From ZC4RG20 sp964518995 (GTDB lineage Bacteria; Pseudomonadota; Gammaproteobacteria; Steroidobacterales; Rariloculaceae): a stretch of DNA of 16,604 bases. Made by a program: the position numbers and the translations under genes. The stretch is taken from contig CAZFJU010000084.1 of the NCBI GenBank assembly GCA_964518995.1, forward strand, positions 1-16,604, read 5' to 3'. The stretch's first letter is position 1. Every line of letters starts with the position of its first letter. Positions 1 through 6,382 of the stretch are shown here, in pieces. The notes beneath the pieces were generated by a model. The model worked only from the letters and a program-made list of their open reading frames with translations, was not told the DNA's origin and made no database searches.

Positions 1-42
1 TCTCCAGGGCCTCTGGCGGCGCGTTGCGGCGTTGAAAGCCCG
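1..42. other. Window edge, no gene assigned
   Basis: These 42 bases precede the stop codon of the acyltransferase gene. On the plus strand one frame is open from base 3 to a TGA at 33-35, reading SRASGGALRR. It could be the tail of a gene converging on the acyltransferase, but ten codons are too few to support a call. Confidence 0.2.
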
Positions 43-849
43 TTATTCGGTGGCCTGCGCGGGCAGCCCGCCGGCCGGCGGCAGCCTGCTGCGCCGCGCG
101 CTGGGCGCGCCGCCGGTCGAGCACGCTGCGAGATCCGGCTCGCCAAGCTGCTCCAGCATCGCCGCGCGCGCCGCCTGCATCAGCGCCTTGGCCGATGCGA
201 ATTCCCCGCTCGTGATCGCCGCGCAGATGCGCACCTCGAGCGGGCCCGGCTGCGGCATCAGGGCGCCCGCGGACAGCTTTCGCCGCGAGCCCAGCACGAC
301 GACCGGCACAACAGGCAGCGCCCCGCGCCAAGCGGCCCCGAACGCGCCCGAGTGGAAGGGCTTGAGGCCTGGTCGATCGTCGAAAGTGCCTTCCGGAAAC
401 AGGGCGAGCGATGCGCCCTGGCCGGCGGACGCGACCAAGTCGCGCGCCGTCTGCCGACGGTTGCGCACATCGGTGCGGTCGACGAACTTCGAGCCGAGCC
501 GCCGCAGAATGAAGCCCGCGAGCGGCACGGACGACATTTCGCGCTTGATTAGAAACGTGAAGCGGGGCGGGAGCGCGCCCGTCAGAATCATCCCATCCAG
601 ATAGCTCGCGTGATTGGCGACGATGATGCAGCCGCCTTCCGGCGGCACGGCGCCCTCGAGGCGTAACGGGCTGCCGATGGACCAGAAAAACTGCCGAGCC
701 GCCCACTGCGCGGCGCGGCGCCGCCGGTGAAGACCTGGCAGCACTGCGAGCACGGCAGCGAGGCTGCCGGAGTGGAGCAGCAGTGAAAGCCACGCATAGA
801 CGCCGTAGGCGACCCGGCCGAGCGCAGTAGCCATTGCGGTCGGTCGCAC
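43..849 (-). CDS. 1-acyl-sn-glycerol-3-phosphate acyltransferase family protein (PlsC-like)
   Basis: Predicted membrane-associated acyltransferase of the PlsC/LPLAT family, which moves an acyl chain from acyl-ACP or acyl-CoA to a lysophospholipid or similar acceptor on the inner membrane. The 268-aa product has a hydrophobic N-terminal segment (residues about 12-38). The catalytic HX4D motif is NHASYLD at residues 79-85 (H80, D85), and the substrate-binding motif is FPEGTF at 151-156. VPVVVLG at 181-187 fits the later conserved block. The length suits the family (about 240-270 aa). The tail after residue 240 is rich in Ala, Gly, Pro and Arg and looks unstructured. The start is uncertain: GTG at 849 gives the longest frame and ATG at 834 is the alternative; neither has a good ribosome site. 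It diverges from xerD. Whether it is the main PlsC or a side enzyme, such as one for ornithine lipid, cannot be told. Confidence 0.85.
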   Translation of the reverse strand: MRPTAMATALGRVAYGVYAWLSLLLHSGSLAAVLAVLPGLHRRRRAAQWAARQFFWSIGSPLRLEGAVPPEGGCIIVANHASYLDGMILTGALPPRFTFLIKREMSSVPLAGFILRRLGSKFVDRTDVRNRRQTARDLVASAGQGASLALFPEGTFDDRPGLKPFHSGAFGAAWRGALPVVPVVVLGSRRKLSAGALMPQPGPLEVRICAAITSGEFASAKALMQAARAAMLEQLGEPDLAACSTGGAPSARRSRLPPAGGLPAQATE

Positions 850-948
850 GGTTATGTCAAAACCGCGCCTGACGGCGCCGGTCCTCTGAGTGAAATTGAA
901 TCGAATTTCTGTGACACGCTTCTCTTTATGTTAACGACGCCCGCCATC

Positions 949-964
949 TGTGACAGGGGTCACG
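949..964. promoter_or_regulatory. Candidate CRP/FNR-family operator
   Basis: TGTGACAGGGGTCACG matches the CRP consensus TGTGA-N6-TCACA at nine of its ten fixed positions. The inner arms GTGAC and GTCAC are perfect. It lies about 100 bases upstream of the acyltransferase start and about 190 upstream of the xerD start. A similar half-site (CTGTGACA) occurs at about 909-916. One match in a GC-rich genome could be chance, and which gene it would serve is not determined. Confidence 0.35.
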
Positions 965-1083
965 CACACATTCCCGCTGCCTCACCATACTCGGCCGATC
1001 ATCAATTGGACCGGTGCGCATGTATCGCAAAGGGCTGAATTATATCGCCTTGTGAATGCACTCCAGGTGCAGGTATGGGTTCC

Positions 1084-1116
1084 GGCTTCCGCTCAACGGA
1101 CATGAGCGGAAAAGCC
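1084..1116 (+). other. Strong hairpin in the xerD leader
   Basis: Arm 1084-1095 (GGCTTCCGCTCA) pairs with 1103-1116 (TGAGCGGAAAAGCC). All twelve pairs are Watson-Crick, with a two-base bulge (A1110-A1111) and a seven-base loop. No T-run follows, so it is not a classical intrinsic terminator. It ends 39 bases before the xerD start codon and would sit in the mRNA leader if transcription begins upstream. It could be a processing or stability element, or part of a small RNA. Confidence 0.5.
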
Positions 1117-1155
1117 TGAACGCCCGGCGGACGAACGGCAGCGTAACGATTTTAA

Positions 1156-2097
1156 ATGGCGCACAACTTGTTGGATACCGTACCGGAGGCTCGCAGCAAA
1201 CTGCCGAAGGAACCGAAAGTGCTGATCGATCGGTTCCTCGATGCGATTTGGATGGAGCGCGGTCTTTCGGAGAACACCCTCGGGGCATATCGTGCCGACC
1301 TCATGGCGCTCAATCAGCGGCTCGAGGAACGCGGCGTCGAGCTCAGCCGCGCCATCCGCGCCGACGTGCTCGATTACATCGCGTGGCGCGTGGAGGGCGG
1401 GGCGAAACCGCGCTCGACAGCCCGGCAGCTGTCCAGCTTTCGGCGATTCTATCGCTACCTGCTTCGCGAAGGTGTGATCGGCGAGGATCCGACGTCGCAG
1501 ATCGCGATGCCGAAGATCGGCCGGGCGCTGCCGCAATCGTTGAGCGAGGACGAGGTCGAGGCACTGCTTGCGGCGCCGAATGTCAGCGAGCCGCTCGGTC
1601 ATCGTGATCGCGCGATGCTCGAGGTGCTGTACGCGACCGGCGTGCGCGTCTCCGAGCTGATCAATATGCGCATGAGCCAGCTCAATCTGAATCAAGGCGT
1701 GCTGCGGATCATCGGCAAGGGCGACCGGGAGCGGCTCATTCCGCTGGGTGACGAGGCGCAGGACTGGCTGCGAGAGTTCATCGCGGGCCCCCGCAGCGAA
1801 ATTTTGCTGGAGCGCCAGACGGACCACCTCTTCCCGACGCGCCGCGGCGACCGTATGACGCGCCAGGCCTTTTGGCACATTATCAAGCGCTACGCGAAGA
1901 AGGCCGGCATCCACAAGAAGCTGTCGCCGCACACCGTGCGGCACGCGTTCGCGACCCATCTGCTGAACAACGGCGCCGATCTGCGCGTCGTGCAGTTGCT
2001 GCTGGGCCATAGCGATGTCTCGACGACGCAGATCTACACGCACGTCGCGCGTGAGCGTATGAAGGAGCTGCATAGCCGCCACCACCCTCGCGGATAA
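1156..2097 (+). CDS. xerD: Tyrosine recombinase XerD
   Basis: Site-specific recombinase that, with XerC, resolves chromosome dimers at dif near the division septum under FtsK control. The 313-aa product has the N-terminal SAM-like core-binding domain (about 22-108, with ERGLSENTLGAYRADL) and the C-terminal catalytic domain (about 128-305). All six catalytic positions are present: R164 (ATGVRVSEL), K188 (GKGDRERL), H259 and R262 (SPHTVRHAF), H285 (LLGHSDVS) and the nucleophile Y294 (TQIYTHV). E. coli XerD has 298 aa, so this one has a short N-terminal extension. The XerD assignment over XerC rests on the dsbC neighbour and overall sequence feel. The ATG at 1156 has only a weak ribosome site. 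No phage or integron context is visible, which argues for the housekeeping enzyme. Confidence 0.93.
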   Translation: MAHNLLDTVPEARSKLPKEPKVLIDRFLDAIWMERGLSENTLGAYRADLMALNQRLEERGVELSRAIRADVLDYIAWRVEGGAKPRSTARQLSSFRRFYRYLLREGVIGEDPTSQIAMPKIGRALPQSLSEDEVEALLAAPNVSEPLGHRDRAMLEVLYATGVRVSELINMRMSQLNLNQGVLRIIGKGDRERLIPLGDEAQDWLREFIAGPRSEILLERQTDHLFPTRRGDRMTRQAFWHIIKRYAKKAGIHKKLSPHTVRHAFATHLLNNGADLRVVQLLLGHSDVSTTQIYTHVARERMKELHSRHHPRG

Positions 2098-2205
2098 GGG
2101 TTCACCCCGATGCACCTGCGACGCGGCGCCTGATGCCGCGGGCTACACAGGCTGATAGAATCTGTGAAAGCCCGGCGCGATCGTGCGGCGGAGTCAGGAG
2201 AAACC

Positions 2206-2916
2206 GTGAAGACGACGTGGATCATTCCGTCTCTCGTGTTGGCTGTTTCGCCGAGCCTGGCCGATGAGGCTGCGCCGACGAAGGAAGAGCTTGCGGCTAA
2301 GCTGATCGGGGTCAGCGCCAGCGACATCACGGATTCCCCGGTGCAAGGGCTCTATCAGGTCTCGGTCGGTTCGAATGTCGCCTACATCACGGCAGACGGG
2401 CGCTATCTGTTTCAGGGCGAAGTATTCGATCTCGATAGCCTCGAGAACGTCACCGAGACGACCCGCGCGGCAGCGCGTGTCCACACGCTCGAAAGCGTCG
2501 ACCGCGCGGAGATGATCATATTCGGCACCGAGGGCGAGCCGAAGCACACCATTACGATCTTCACCGACATCGACTGCGGTTATTGCCGTCAATTTCACCG
2601 CGATATCGACGAGGTGAACGCACTCGGCATCGAAGTACGCTATCTGTTCTATCCGCGCACGGGGCCGGATACCGAATCTTGGGCCAAGGCCGATCAAGTC
2701 TGGTGCTCCGAGAATCGAAACGCCGCGCTGACGCGCGCGAAGCTCGGCGCTTCGCTGCCCGATAACGAATGCGGCACGACGCCGATTGCCGAGCACTTCG
2801 ACCTTGGGCGCCAGGTCGGCGTGCGCGGCACGCCGGCCATGTACGCGGAGAACGGCGAGCTGCTCGGCGGTTATTTACCACCCAAGGCGCTTCTCGAGGC
2901 GCTCGAAGGGCTCTGA
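2206..2916 (+). CDS. dsbC: Thiol:disulfide interchange protein DsbC
   Basis: Periplasmic disulfide isomerase that reshuffles wrong disulfides and is kept reduced by DsbD. The GTG start at 2206 is chosen because AGGAG (2196-2200) sits five bases upstream; an in-frame GTG at 2164 has no such site. The 236-aa product starts with a short signal peptide (cleavage likely after A19, SLA-DEA). A DsbC/G dimerisation domain follows (about 22-85, with the typical VGSNVAYITADGRYLF block), then the thioredoxin fold. The active site is C124-GY-C127, cis-Pro is P210 in RGTPAM, and C167/C189 match the second, structural disulfide of DsbC. Length equals E. coli DsbC. It lies 108 bases after xerD, probably in the same transcript. 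Many disulfide-bearing exported proteins are encoded to the right, though dsbC itself is a general helper. Confidence 0.93.
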   Translation: MKTTWIIPSLVLAVSPSLADEAAPTKEELAAKLIGVSASDITDSPVQGLYQVSVGSNVAYITADGRYLFQGEVFDLDSLENVTETTRAAARVHTLESVDRAEMIIFGTEGEPKHTITIFTDIDCGYCRQFHRDIDEVNALGIEVRYLFYPRTGPDTESWAKADQVWCSENRNAALTRAKLGASLPDNECGTTPIAEHFDLGRQVGVRGTPAMYAENGELLGGYLPPKALLEALEGL

Positions 2917-2966
2917 GTCATCACCGCAGCCTCTTAAACTTCTAGCCCGCAAACTGGCCGCCTTCC

Positions 2967-3722
2967 ATGGAATGGATCAGCTCGCCCGAGGCTTGGGTTG
3001 CGCTTGCAACCCTGACGCTGCTCGAGATTGTTCTCGGCATCGACAATATCGTTTTCATCTCGGTGCTCGTCGGCCGCTTGCCCGAGGCGCAGCGTCAGAA
3101 GGCCCGCATCATCGGTCTCAGCTTGGCGATGGGCACGCGCATTCTGCTGCTGCTTGTCATCACTTGGATCATGCGCCTCGAGGCGGTGCTGTTCAGCGTG
3201 CTCGGCGTCGATATCTCCGGTCGCGATCTGATTCTGATCGGGGGCGGTCTGTTTCTTATCGGCAAGGCGACGCTCGAGATTCACCACAGTCTCGAGGGGA
3301 CGCTGGAGGGTGGGCAGGCGGTGCGCGCGAGCAGCTTCTCCAGCGTGATCGCGCAGATTGCCGTCATCGACATCGTCTTTTCGCTCGACTCGGTGATTAC
3401 CGCGGTTGGCATGGCGGAGCATGTGCCGGTCATGATCATCGCGATCGTGATCGCGGTCGGCGTCATGATGTTCGCCGCGGCGCCGATCGGCCGATTCGTG
3501 GATAGCCATCCGACCGTGAAGATGCTCGCCCTCAGCTTTCTCGTGCTGATTGGCATGGTGCTGATCGCCGAAGGCATCGATTTGCACATCCCGAAGGGCT
3601 ACATCTACTTCGCGATGTTCTTCTCGTTATCCGTAGAGATGCTGAACCTGCGGATCCGCGGTCACCGCCGGGCCACCGTGCAGCTGCATAGGCGCGCGCC
3701 CGATCTTCCGGAGCAGTCCTAA
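2967..3722 (+). CDS. TerC family integral membrane protein
   Basis: Inner-membrane protein of the TerC/YgdQ/YoaE family. Members are linked to metal ion export or metalation of exported proteins (manganese for Alx/MntX- and TerC-type members) and to tellurite resistance. The 251-aa product has about seven hydrophobic segments. It carries the two family hallmarks with buried acidic residues: LEIVLGIDNIVF (19-30) and DIVFSLDSVITAVGM (135-149). A conserved Gly-rich segment IGGGLFLIGKA follows at 91-101. The last 20 residues are basic and hydrophilic. No good ribosome site precedes ATG 2967, so it may depend on coupling with dsbC, 50 bases upstream. The substrate ion cannot be read from the sequence. 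The stop codon lies within the first copy of a tandem repeat. Confidence 0.88.
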   Translation: MEWISSPEAWVALATLTLLEIVLGIDNIVFISVLVGRLPEAQRQKARIIGLSLAMGTRILLLLVITWIMRLEAVLFSVLGVDISGRDLILIGGGLFLIGKATLEIHHSLEGTLEGGQAVRASSFSSVIAQIAVIDIVFSLDSVITAVGMAEHVPVMIIAIVIAVGVMMFAAAPIGRFVDSHPTVKMLALSFLVLIGMVLIAEGIDLHIPKGYIYFAMFFSLSVEMLNLRIRGHRRATVQLHRRAPDLPEQS

Positions 3723-3757
3723 ACTCGCAGGTGTTCCGGAGCAGTCCTAAACTCGCA
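3706..3757. repeat. 28-bp tandem duplication at the 3' end of the TerC gene
   Basis: A 24-base sequence occurs identically at 3706-3729 and 3734-3757, giving a period of 28 bases. The first copy covers the last codons and the TAA stop (3720-3722) of the TerC gene; the second lies in the intergenic gap before the convergent thioredoxin-like gene. Identity of the copies points to a recent duplication by slippage or to selection. It is not clearly self-complementary, so a terminator role is not evident. Confidence 0.9.
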
Positions 3758-3764
3758 CGCTTCG

Positions 3765-4448
3765 TCAGGGTGACTTGCGCTGCTTCCGGCGCTCCAGAGC
3801 CGCGGCCTGGTCATGCTTGCGCTTGGCTTTGCGCGTGGCGCGGCGCTCGGCTTCCGCCTCGACGGCGCTCCGGGCCTTACGCTGGTGCGCAACGATCAGC
3901 ACGATCAGCGCCGCGATTCCAACGCCAAGCACCGGCAAGACGAACGAGAGCCACGCGCCTCGCGGGGTCTCCGGGAATTCCGTGATCGTGACCTCACGCA
4001 GCTCGAGCGGCGCGCCGGCGAGCCGCGCTTCGTAGCACTCAGTGAGGCCGCGCTCGAGCTCTCGTCCGGTGGAAGCTGCGGTGTCGAAGCCGATGTCGAC
4101 CTTGCCGCAGTAGACGAACCCCGGAGTTGGGCCGGTCCGAGCGCCGAGTTGACGGCCCAGGTCATTGTAGAGCAGGGCGTTGCCGCGGTTGTTGAGGATC
4201 GAGTACCGCTCAATCTTCAGCCACGGCAGCCGGTTCTCCATCTCGTCGAGCACGGGAGCGGCTCTCAGACAATGCTGGCACGTGGGCGAGTGAAAGTAGT
4301 GCAAGCGCACGATCGGGCTCCCATCGCGCGCGGCTTCGAACCAGAAATCTCCCCGCTCGGTCTGAGCCTGCGTCGCGCTAGAGCCGATGACGAGGATGAG
4401 GACGGCGAAGAGTCCGCCCAGCCGTTCAGCAAGTGAGAGTCGTGACAT
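3765..4448 (-). CDS. Membrane-anchored periplasmic thioredoxin-like protein
   Basis: Unnamed thioredoxin-fold protein, 227 aa from the ATG at 4448; a longer frame to 4556 lacks a reason to be used, and the shorter start puts a signal peptide at the N terminus (cleavage likely after A28, AQA-QTE). Purine-rich GGGGGAAAG precedes ATG 4448. The redox motif is C57-QH-C60 in YFHSPTCQHC, with a cis-Pro loop GPTPGFVYCG (P109). Two further cysteines, C114 and C138, could form another disulfide. One transmembrane helix (about 166-187) is followed by a strongly basic 40-residue tail rich in Lys, Arg and Ala, expected in the cytoplasm. The layout resembles the thioredoxin part of proteins fused to CcdA/DsbD-like channels, but here only one helix is present. 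A thiol-disulfide role with an external membrane partner is inference. It converges on the TerC gene and follows the marR-type gene. Confidence 0.72.
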   Translation of the reverse strand: MSRLSLAERLGGLFAVLILVIGSSATQAQTERGDFWFEAARDGSPIVRLHYFHSPTCQHCLRAAPVLDEMENRLPWLKIERYSILNNRGNALLYNDLGRQLGARTGPTPGFVYCGKVDIGFDTAASTGRELERGLTECYEARLAGAPLELREVTITEFPETPRGAWLSFVLPVLGVGIAALIVLIVAHQRKARSAVEAEAERRATRKAKRKHDQAAALERRKQRKSP

Positions 4449-4644
4449 AAGCTGCTTTCCCCCGGCGCGAAGCTCGTCTGATATCCCGTTCACGGAGCAA
4501 ATAGGTGCCTTATCCGTGCCCGAAGCGCATTGCGAAACTCCGCGTCGCGAAGTCACCCTCCAGATTCTACCGCTCCGGAATCGGCATCGCCTTGCCCGAC
4601 GAGTGCCCGCGCTTCGGCGGTACTGATTTCGCCGCTAACGGCCA

Positions 4645-5133
4645 CTATGTCTGCTGCTCGGCATTGACCTCGGCAAATCGCGCGAGCAGCGCGTACAGCT
4701 GATCGACCTCACGGGCGCCGAGCTTCTTCCGCAGCTCACGATCGAGCTCGGCGTAGCGTCTCGTGAGCTCCAACACGAGCCGCTCGCCTTCCGGGGTCAA
4801 GCGGAGCACGCGCGAGCGCCGGTCGTTCGGATCCCTTACGCGCGCCAGCAGCTTGCGCCGCTGCAGCTCATCGAGCGCCGTGACGATATTCGCGTGCTTC
4901 CTGTGCAGCGCCTTCGCAAGCTCCGTTTGCTTGACGTGCGGATTCAGCAGGACGACCTTTAGCAGCGCGAACTGTGACGCACGAATGTCGTATGCGGCGC
5001 CGATCGAGGCGAACCGACGCAGCTGCGTGCGGTATGCGACGTAGAGATGGTGGCCGATCAGCTCGTCGAGCCCCTCTAGCAGAGCCGGGGGGCGCGGCCC
5101 CGCACTCATGCGGAGAGCGCTCTGTGGATGCAC
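4645..5133 (-). CDS. MarR family transcriptional regulator
   Basis: Winged-helix repressor or activator, 162 aa, dimeric in the family. N-terminal helices (about 17-45) precede the winged helix-turn-helix at 53-115: recognition region KQTELAKALHRKHANIVTALDELQ (in part) and the wing DPNDRRSRVLRLTPEG at 101-116. C-terminal helices (118-158) complete the dimer interface. The GTG start at 5133 is preferred because GAGGA lies nine bases upstream; the internal ATG at 5109 lacks a ribosome site. It diverges from the XRE-type gene across an AT-rich region that may carry its operator, so autoregulation is likely. It lies 196 bases upstream of the thioredoxin-like gene on the same strand, but cotranscription is not certain. 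The ligand is unknown. Confidence 0.88.
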   Translation of the reverse strand: MHPQSALRMSAGPRPPALLEGLDELIGHHLYVAYRTQLRRFASIGAAYDIRASQFALLKVVLLNPHVKQTELAKALHRKHANIVTALDELQRRKLLARVRDPNDRRSRVLRLTPEGERLVLELTRRYAELDRELRKKLGAREVDQLYALLARFAEVNAEQQT

Positions 5134-5328
5134 GTGCAGCTTTCCTCGTCAATCGCCGCGCCCTCCCGCGCAATGGCTACGTGCGAATCGCAACGCCCGC
5201 GGATTATGTATACCATATAACCAAAGTATGCGCGCGCACACCGGGTCGCTGCGTCGCTGGGTTGGTCACGGAGCAGTGACGCCCGCGTCGCTGCGGCAGC
5301 TGCGAGATCGGAGGGGGAGGGAGCCATA
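5134..5328. promoter_or_regulatory. Divergent promoter region of the MarR and XRE-type genes
   Basis: The 195-base gap is GC-rich except for an AT-rich island at 5203-5227. In that island TATG (5205-5208) and CATA (5214-5217) form a small inverted repeat around five bases, and -10-like hexamers appear on the minus strand (CATAAT). It is a reasonable operator-promoter for the MarR gene. On the plus strand GGAGGGGGAGGGAG (about 5310-5323) provides an unusually purine-rich ribosome site for the GTG at 5329. Confidence 0.4.
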
Positions 5329-6198
5329 GTGCAAAGTTCAATGCTTTCGCGTTTTTTGAAATCGCGGCGGGCGGCGCTCTCGCCGACGGAATTCGGGCTC
5401 CCGGGCGACTCCCGGCGCCGGACTCCGGGACTGCGGCGGGAAGAGGTGGCCGCGCTGGTCGGCGTCAGCGTGAGCTGGTACACGTGGCTCGAGCAGGGAC
5501 GCGACATCAGTGTCTCCGCGAACGTGCTCGAGCGTCTGGCCGCCGTGCTGCGGCTTACCGGGCCCCAGCGCGAATATTTGTTCAGCCTGGTTCAAAAGCG
5601 GCCGGCTCCGATCGTGCCAACGAACCGCGCCGACCGGCACGAGCCCTCGCCGCTGCTGAAACGAACCCTCGATGCGCTGACGGTACCCGCGCTCGCGATG
5701 ACGTATCGCTGGGACGTCGTGGCCTGGAACAAGCACATGCAGCTCTTCCGCAACTACGCGGAGATGGCGCCTGACGCACGCAACCTGCTGCGGCTGCTCG
5801 TCCACGACCCGGTGCACCGGACTTGTCCGGACGAGTACGACAGCAAGGTTCGATTGGCGACGTCCCGGCTCCGGTTCGACTATAGCCAAGTCGGCGAAGA
5901 CCGCTGGCTCGACGAGCTGATCCGCGACCTGTGCTCGGCGTGCCCGATCTTCGACCGCTACTGGAACGATTCGACCGATATTGGCCCTGCCGAAAGCGCC
6001 GGCACGGTCTTGCATCCGCAGCTCGGCCGTTTCAATTTCGAGCATTCCGTCTACGTGCCAAAGGGCGACCCTCACGTGCGGCTCGTGATTTACTTTCCGC
6101 AGGACGAGCTCGCCGCCGCGAAGCTGGCCGAGCTTGCCGCTGCGTTCGACCACGACGAGACGGCGCCGCGTGCGTCGGCGAGCCGGCGAATCGCATAA
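5329..6198 (+). CDS. XRE family regulator with MmyB-like ligand-binding domain
   Basis: DNA-binding regulator, 289 aa. The N-terminal helix-turn-helix (about 6-88) carries the family block LRREEVAALVGVSVSWYTWL followed by EQGRDISVS. The rest (about 108-272) matches the MmyB-like domain, a PAS-like fold that binds fatty-acid-type ligands in the one structure known for the family; landmarks are WDVVAWN (128-134), NLLRLLV (152-158), HDPVHRTCPDEY (159-170) and the late block LGRFNFEHSVYVP (232-244). The GTG start has a strong purine-rich ribosome site five bases upstream; ATG at 5341 would be spaced too far. A terminator follows 20 bases after the stop, so it is transcribed apart from the receptor gene. 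It may still regulate that cluster, as such genes often act on neighbours, but the sequence does not prove this. Confidence 0.87.
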   Translation: MQSSMLSRFLKSRRAALSPTEFGLPGDSRRRTPGLRREEVAALVGVSVSWYTWLEQGRDISVSANVLERLAAVLRLTGPQREYLFSLVQKRPAPIVPTNRADRHEPSPLLKRTLDALTVPALAMTYRWDVVAWNKHMQLFRNYAEMAPDARNLLRLLVHDPVHRTCPDEYDSKVRLATSRLRFDYSQVGEDRWLDELIRDLCSACPIFDRYWNDSTDIGPAESAGTVLHPQLGRFNFEHSVYVPKGDPHVRLVIYFPQDELAAAKLAELAAAFDHDETAPRASASRRIA

Positions 6199-6217
6199 GC
6201 GCTTCGCTATGTTCATG

Positions 6218-6251
6218 CGCGTTCGGTTTACGCGTCAAACGAACGCGTTTT
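6218..6251 (+). terminator. Intrinsic terminator of the XRE-type gene
   Basis: Arms 6218-6229 (CGCGTTCGGTTT) and 6237-6247 (AAACGAACGCG) form an 11-bp stem with one bulged G and a seven-base loop, followed at once by TTTT (6248-6251). It begins 20 bases after the TAA of the regulator gene. It also means the TonB receptor frame upstream of here is not translated and the receptor has its own promoter downstream. Confidence 0.8.
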
Positions 6252-6382
6252 CTCGCTTTGCCTGTTTGGCGCCATCAACGACTTTCATCATAGGACTATG
6301 GCTTCCCAGTGTCAGCATCGGGAACGGGAAGCTACGATCACGCCCCGCAAAAATGGAACGCACCCGCGGAGGGGCACGGAAG
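6252..6382 (+). promoter_or_regulatory. Promoter and leader region of the receptor gene cluster
   Basis: The 131 bases between the terminator and the receptor start should hold the cluster promoter. No convincing -35/-10 pair and no Fur-box-like sequence is seen. A hairpin is possible between 6299-6307 and 6326-6334 (GCTTCCC with GGGAAGC as the core, nine pairs including one G-T), with an 18-base loop. It ends 48 bases before the start codon. The ribosome site GGAGGGG lies at 6368-6374. Confidence 0.4.

Larger units (their letters stand above)
850..1155. other. Divergent intergenic region between plsC-like gene and xerD
   Basis: This 306-base gap separates two divergent genes and must hold the promoters of both. 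It contains a CRP-like palindrome (949-964) and a long hairpin (1084-1116). A tiny frame at 1020-1055 would encode MYRKGLNYIAL; it has no clear ribosome site and I do not call it a gene. The AT-rich stretch around 1038-1050 (GAATTATATCG) could be a -10 region for xerD, but no convincing -35 pairs with it. Confidence 0.5.

Noticed and set aside
1156..2097. xerD-type recombinase as a sign of a mobile element or integron
   Set aside because: The neighbour dsbC, normal length and lack of attachment sites, phage genes or cassettes fit the housekeeping recombinase.
1093..2115. 340-codon minus-strand frame opposite xerD
   Set aside because: It is a shadow of a complete tyrosine recombinase gene with all catalytic residues; no domain is seen in the antisense product.
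2098..2205. Possible intrinsic terminator between xerD and dsbC
   Set aside because: Only a five-pair stem (GCGGC with GCCGC near 2124-2140) without a T-run; too weak to call.
4505..4702. Small plus-strand frame (65 codons) in the gap between the MarR and thioredoxin-like genes
   Set aside because: It overlaps the 3' end of the MarR gene, has no ribosome site and no recognisable features.
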